This document shows positions 59,495-64,000 of a DNA stretch of 64,000 nt, one piece after another. The number at the start of each line of letters is the position of its first letter. Position 1 is the stretch's first letter. The notes below the pieces were generated by a model. The model did not search any database. It was given only the letters and a program-made list of their open reading frames with translations, and was not told the DNA's origin. Location: positions 43,634,012 through 43,698,011 of the forward strand of contig CM059971.1 in the NCBI GenBank assembly GCA_030490835.1, given 5' to 3'. Source of the stretch: Annona cherimola (Eukaryota; Streptophyta; Magnoliopsida; Magnoliales; Annonaceae). The translations under genes were made by a program, and so were the position numbers.

Positions 59495-60523
59495 ATGGCA
59501 TCATCATCCTCGGCCAAAAGGAAGAAAGTGCAGGAACCCATGGACTTTGATGCAAACCGATTCGTGTCAGCCAAGGCCTTCAAGCGCTACATAGACGCGC
59601 TCCAGAAAAGGCATCTGATTCCGGAGAGAGGAATCAAGATAGATGAGTTCTCCGATGCTCCACTCCTCAACTTGCATGCTCGAGGTTGGCAGCAGTTCGT
59701 GGCGCAACTCCCGGCTGCTATTACTCCCGTGGTCAAGGAGTTCTATGCCAACGCACTGGAACACGAGGAGGGGTGAGTGAAAGTCAGGGGCAAGATCGTC
59801 CCTTTTCAAGCGGAGGCGATCAACGCCTACTACGGGTTGATGCCTTTTCCTCACCCAGACAAGTACGAGGCATTTCTGGAGGGCGAAGACCGAGATATAG
59901 AATCCATCACTAGACCGCTTTGCCAGAAGCAACCGGTTTGGAAGTCTACGGGAGGACAGCTCACGTCCTTCAAGCATAGTGACATGATGTACGACGGGCG
60001 AATGATTTTCCACTTTATATCGGCCCGGATGATGTCGTTAACCCACGTCAGTGAGGTGACAATGGACAGGGCCCTCTTGCTATACGCCATCTACAGTGGG
60101 CTGACGATCAACGTTAGAAGGCTCATATATCATCAGATCTGCGCCTATGCGAGAGCTCCCCGGGGCAGCTATTTCTTCCCATCCCTCATCACCGGGCTCT
60201 ACAAGTGTGCCGGCGTCAAATGGGAGCCGACGGAGGAGGTCCTGAACTGTTCGGCCATCATAGACGACCTCTCCTACAGCACCCGGCCTCGGGTCCGCAC
60301 TGCCACTACACAGCCTAGAGTAGATCCTGCAGCGGGTCCATCCTCGCAGACGCTATCCACGGCCGAGCGGCTAACCAACCTGGAGAACTTGGTTGCCGCC
60401 CAAGCCAGGTACCAGCATCAACATGACAAGGCAATGGAGGCCTACCTATGGCGGATCGCGGAGGACCGCCAGATCGACATCTCCACCCTCCCGCCCTTCC
60501 CACGGACGCCACCCGAGGTCTGA
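59495..60523 (+). pseudogene. Athila-3 3' ORF, putative plant transposon protein, one stop
   Basis: About 342 codons, the best-preserved reading frame in the window. Order: MASSSSAK with a Lys/Arg cluster, FDANRFVSAKAFKRYIDAL, RHLIPERGIKIDEF, ARGWQQFVAQLPAAITPVVKEFYANALEHE, VRGKIVPFQAEAINAYYG, YEAFLEGEDRDIESI, WKSTGGQL, VTMDRALLLYAIYSG, IYHQICAYARAPRGSYFFPSLITGLYKCAGV, then a linker and a C-terminal LTNLENLVAAQARY...AMEAYLWRI helix. This is the "putative plant transposon protein" family; biochemical role unknown. It occupies the env-like slot after pol. The only lesion is TGA at 59774-59776, where paralogues have an Arg codon (CGA/AGA). GC content is clearly above the flanks. Confidence 0.85.
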
Positions 60524-61752
60524 GCCTGCTTCGGGTAGCAGTCCCAGCCCCAGCCCGACGAGGACGCAACGGAGTCCGATTCTTGAGGGGTCCCAGTCCT
60601 TTCGTTTTATTTTTGCTTGTCATTGTATTTTCATTATTAGTTCATGATAAGTCATCATGCATTGAGGACAATGCAACTCTCAAGTTTGGGGGAGTGTATA
60701 ATTCTCAACCATAGGTTAGTTTTGCATATTTTATTTTATGTTAGTTTTTCATGTTTTATTTTATGTTGCATGTATGTCAATTCTAGCTAATGAAAGTTGT
60801 CTTTATTTCAATCAATCTTATTGTGAAAATGTGCAAGGTTGTGATTAATGTTGACTTGAAATTGAATTCATGAAAGAATGGGCTATTTAGATTAAAAAGC
60901 AAGTATAAAAGCAGGTTGAAATTAACATGTGAAAGAATTAAAAGGAATTTAATAATGCATTGTTCTAATTCAATCACAGGAAATCTTTCTGATCGAGATG
61001 ATAAGAATTGAATTAAATAAATGTTGACCAAGTACTTTAATGGGTTTAGAAATGGTATTATTTCACAGGAATTACTCAAACATGTTCAGATCCCTAACAA
61101 GGCATCAGAAAAATAAAAGGGGGTGGTTGACCTAAGCTGAGTAACCGGGACTTGGCATCAACAAATGGCAAGGTTTGCGTAAAAAGCAATGGAAAATCAT
61201 GGTAATAACGCCTTAAAATCAAAATTCTCCCTAGATACCTTGAAATATGGTGAGGGGAGCCAAAAAAAAAAGAAAAAAAAAGAGAGATCTCCAGATATCC
61301 TGAAATATGGTGAGGAGAATTTTTGCAATAAGTTTGGGGGGAAAAATGAACGAGCAGTTTGTAGAAATTGAGTCCAGTGAGTTGAAACCATTTTCTGTGA
61401 CCAGTGTATTTAGCTTAATCCTTGGTTTGCTGTGTTCATTAATTTTCTAACCAGTTTTCTGATTAAATGGAAGATTAATGTGTTGAATTATGACTTTGCA
61501 CTATGGAATCTTAGCATCCACATGTAACTTGGTTTGAAAATGAAAATGCATGCCTTGTATGTGTAAGGAAGGATTTTTCAAGTTAAATTAATCTGGACCT
61601 TGTGAAATGGATAAGTGGATTGATTAAAGCATTACAGGAAGCAAACGGAGTTGACAGAGTCTGCATGCATTCATTGATTCATTGATTCATTCAGTCAGTC
61701 ATACTGTTTGCATGTGTTGCTCGAGGACTAGCAACATTTAAGTTTAGGGGTG
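60524..61752 (+). other. Athila-3 3' untranslated region and polypurine tracts
   Basis: No gene. GCATTGAGGACAATGCA at 60658-60674, AAGTTTGGGGG-like runs at 60681, 61329 and 61740 (the last, AAGTTTAGGGGTG, abuts the LTR), and TGAAATATGGTGAGG repeats at 61242 and 61299 separated by an A-rich stretch. The same arrangement is seen at 15271-16518 and, inverted, 50870-52009. Confidence 0.75.
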
Positions 61753-63263
61753 TGAGAAATCGTATTTTTACGAGTTATCATGGCCCATTTCAGACTTGTT
61801 CTGTGCGTTAGTTCGAGAGATTAGGTTCAATTTGCATCCATTTAGCTTAATTTTCACTCGTTTTGCATTGTAGAAACATTATTTAGTTTTTAAGCATTTT
61901 TAGCATTATTTAGGCATTTTTAATTCATTTACTTAGTTTTTTCATCTTTTGCAGGAAGGACGGGACATATGAAGGCAAAGAAGGAGAGTTGAATGCAGAT
62001 TGAGACAAGTCAGAGGCAGGTGGTTGGCGCCTAGGTGCCTACCATTGGCACCCGGGCGCCACCTTACGTGCCTTGGCCATTTTTCAGGCAAAGTTCAGAA
62101 GTTTTTGAAGCCATTGCTTCTAGGGAGTTGGCGCCTAGGCGCCAAAGCATGGACTCCTAGGGTTTACAGAATGTGTCCAAGTTGCCCAGCACAGAGAGTT
62201 GGCGCCTAGGCACCAATACACATCCGTACGCGCAAATTTCAGTGCATAAGCTGCGCAAAGGGACTAAATAAATAGTTCCTAGGGGGTTCACGAGCAAGGG
62301 AGAGAGAAGGGAGAGCCCAGAGACGAACTAGAGAGCAAGAGAAAGAGGAAATCAAGATCAAAGCCCAGATTGAAGAGATGATTCAACCGCGTTGGTGGAA
62401 ACCGCCGAAAAACAGTTTTTTCTATTTCTTTCCACTTTTCTTTCTCTGCTTTCATGAATACTTTTTACATGGATGTAATGGATGTTGAAATCATGTCTTT
62501 GAACTAAACTTCCATTAGATGGATAATTAGGATGATTTGAATTCTAAACTATATTGATTCTTTGTTCTTAGAATATTCAGGAATGAATATTTGATTTTAT
62601 ATATGATTGTATATGATTTACCTTTGTATGTGTGGATTTAATTCTTTTTACAAGATTAGCTACCTTGTAATATGATTTAATTACTTGATTTATCCTTGGA
62701 AGAGGAAAATCTCTACCAGATCCATGTACAAAGCATAAGTTTCTACCTTTGTGTAAGGGGAGTTGTTTAACAGATAGGAATATACCGTTAAACCTTGTGT
62801 AGTCATTATACAGGTTATGAACTTACCAATTTCACTTTATTTAATGGCATAGGAACATAGCAATTAAAAAGGGTGCAATTAGCTTTATATAATGTTGAAA
62901 GACATATATAAAGATACATGAACTTGGGCTAGTAAATCCATACGCATTCCAATTAAAAAGAACCAAAGCAATATAGTTTAGATTCAAGGATTCCGAGCTA
63001 TCCATCTGCCATCCCTAATCAGTAAACTCATTTCTAGTATCCAGTAGTCTCATAATCTCTACTCTGATTTCTCATTGCAATTGTTAGTTTAGTTAAATCA
63101 TAAACTCAGAATTTTCCACCCATCGAAAGCAGTTTAACTAATTAATAATTCCGGTTAACAATTCCTCGTGGGAACGATACTTTACTCACTCTTTATTACT
63201 TGATACGACATGTATACTTGCTTAAATAGCGAGCATTTTAGTTGACATATACGCAGCTCGTCA
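61753..63263 (+). mobile_element. Athila-3 3' LTR
   Basis: 1511 bp; TGAGAAATCG at 61753 (decayed TGATAACTCG) to GCAGCTCGTCA at 63263. It holds the perfect palindrome TTGGCGCCTAGGCGCCAA (62128-62145) and related words at 62022, 62050 and 62196, and a TAAATAAATAG TATA-like site near 62263. On its right is Athila protease sequence, not a PBS, so Athila-3 is inserted in another Athila copy. Confidence 0.85.
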
Positions 63264-64000
63264 GTCGGCCTTTCCTTGCAACAGGCAAGGCTATCATTGA
63301 CGTACAAGTTAGAGAGCTAACTATGCGGGTACAGAACGAACATGTTACCTTTAGCGTGTTCAAAGCAATGCAACTACCGACTGATCCAGATGAATGCCTA
63401 ATGATGGATCGTTGGTTCAATCTGAATTCCAAGTCACAGATTACAAGGACATTCTGGAAGCATCGCTGGTTGGAGAAATCAGTGAATCTGACGACGAATC
63501 GACAAAGATGATACGCTACTTGCAACAATCTTCGATTTTTTCAAGATACGCGCAGAAGTTCAAATCGCCGGAGCTCAAACCAGAGTTTTTAAACAATTGA
63601 AGTCGTCAATCGAAGAGTCGCCTATTTTGGAGCTGAAACCTCTGCCAAAGCATCTATGATATGCCTATCTGGGAGCGGAATCCTCACTCCTGGTGATCAT
63701 TTCTTCTGTATTGGATCCCGTGCAGGAAGAAAAACTACTCAGAGTGCTCAGGAATCACAAAAAGGCCATAGGATGGACCATCGCTGACATCAGAGGATTC
63801 AGCCCATCCTTTTGCATGCACAAAATTCAAGTTGAGGAGAATTCCAGGCCATCCATTGAAGCACAGAGAAGATTGAACCCGATTATGAAAGAAGTGGTTA
63901 AAAAGGAGATTATCAAATGGCTAGATGCAGGCATGATATATCCGATCTCCGATAGCTCTTGGGTCAGCCCGATGCAATGCATCCCGAAGAAAGGTGGAAT
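63264..64000 (+). pseudogene. Athila protease end and reverse transcriptase start, partial
   Basis: Begins with SRPFLATGKAIIDVQVRELTMR, the C-terminal half of the Athila aspartic protease, then FSVFKAMQLPTDPDECLM. After a frameshift near 63400 comes an acidic linker, a second frameshift near 63598 (one base lost), LELKPLPKHL, a TGA at about 63657 where an Arg codon is expected, then RT: EEKLLRVLRNHKKAIGWTIADIRGFSPSFCMHKI, RRLNPIMKEVVKKEIIKWLDAGMIYPISDSSWVSP. The window ends before the catalytic YxDD. Function in life is DNA synthesis from element RNA; this copy is broken. Confidence 0.85.

Overview
The window is a piece of a large, AT-rich, repeat-dense plant nuclear genome, probably an angiosperm. 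The lineages support this: Ty3/gypsy Athila with a plant-transposon-protein ORF, Ty1/copia of SIRE type, chromovirus-derived LTRs, and a Mutator-like transposon carrying part of a plant TIR-domain gene. I found no intact host gene, tRNA, rRNA or CRISPR array. Almost every base can be placed in nested transposable elements, and most coding regions are pseudogenes.

One LTR family dominates (called T-LTR here; T1 to T10). Its ends are TGTGAAA... and ...GGCGCCACA, it is 2.3 to 4 kb long, and it is followed by an initiator-Met-tRNA PBS. Where internal DNA survives it is short and has no intact ORF, with a 3' end of chromovirus (Tekay/Del) style. It looks like a non-autonomous chromovirus derivative. 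T4, T5, T7 and T10 are solo LTRs; T5, T7 and T10 have exact 5-bp target duplications.

Layout. 1-10397: a minus-strand T element with two LTRs (T1 and T2). T1 is split by a 2.66-kb solo LTR of Tat/Athila style (279-2935). Its short internal region holds a Pack-MULE (3994-5963) with an exact 9-bp TSD and a captured TIR-domain exon. 10398-13036: T3. 13037-21718: Athila DNA (integrase tail, 3' ORF, LTR, PBS, gag) with solo LTR T4 in gag. 21719-31172: copia-1 (LTR, gag, PR, IN, RT, RNase H) with solo LTR T5 in integrase. 31173-39717: T6 with its internal region, split by solo LTR T7. 39718-43128: copia-2. 43129-49297: inverted copia-3 pieces around T8. 49298-53429: minus-strand Athila-2. 53430-54850: a hairpin-shaped T-LTR (T9) and PBS. 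54851-63263: Athila-3 with solo LTR T10 and the best-preserved 3' ORF. 63264-64000: protease/RT of another Athila copy.

The most interesting signals are non-coding. The T-LTRs share splice-donor-like sites, an acceptor-like site preceded by a small hairpin with compensatory changes, a GC-rich module, and motif arrays that expand and contract between copies. The Pack-MULE, the inverted T9 LTR, the pol-less Athila layout and the transition-dominated stop codons are also worth checking.
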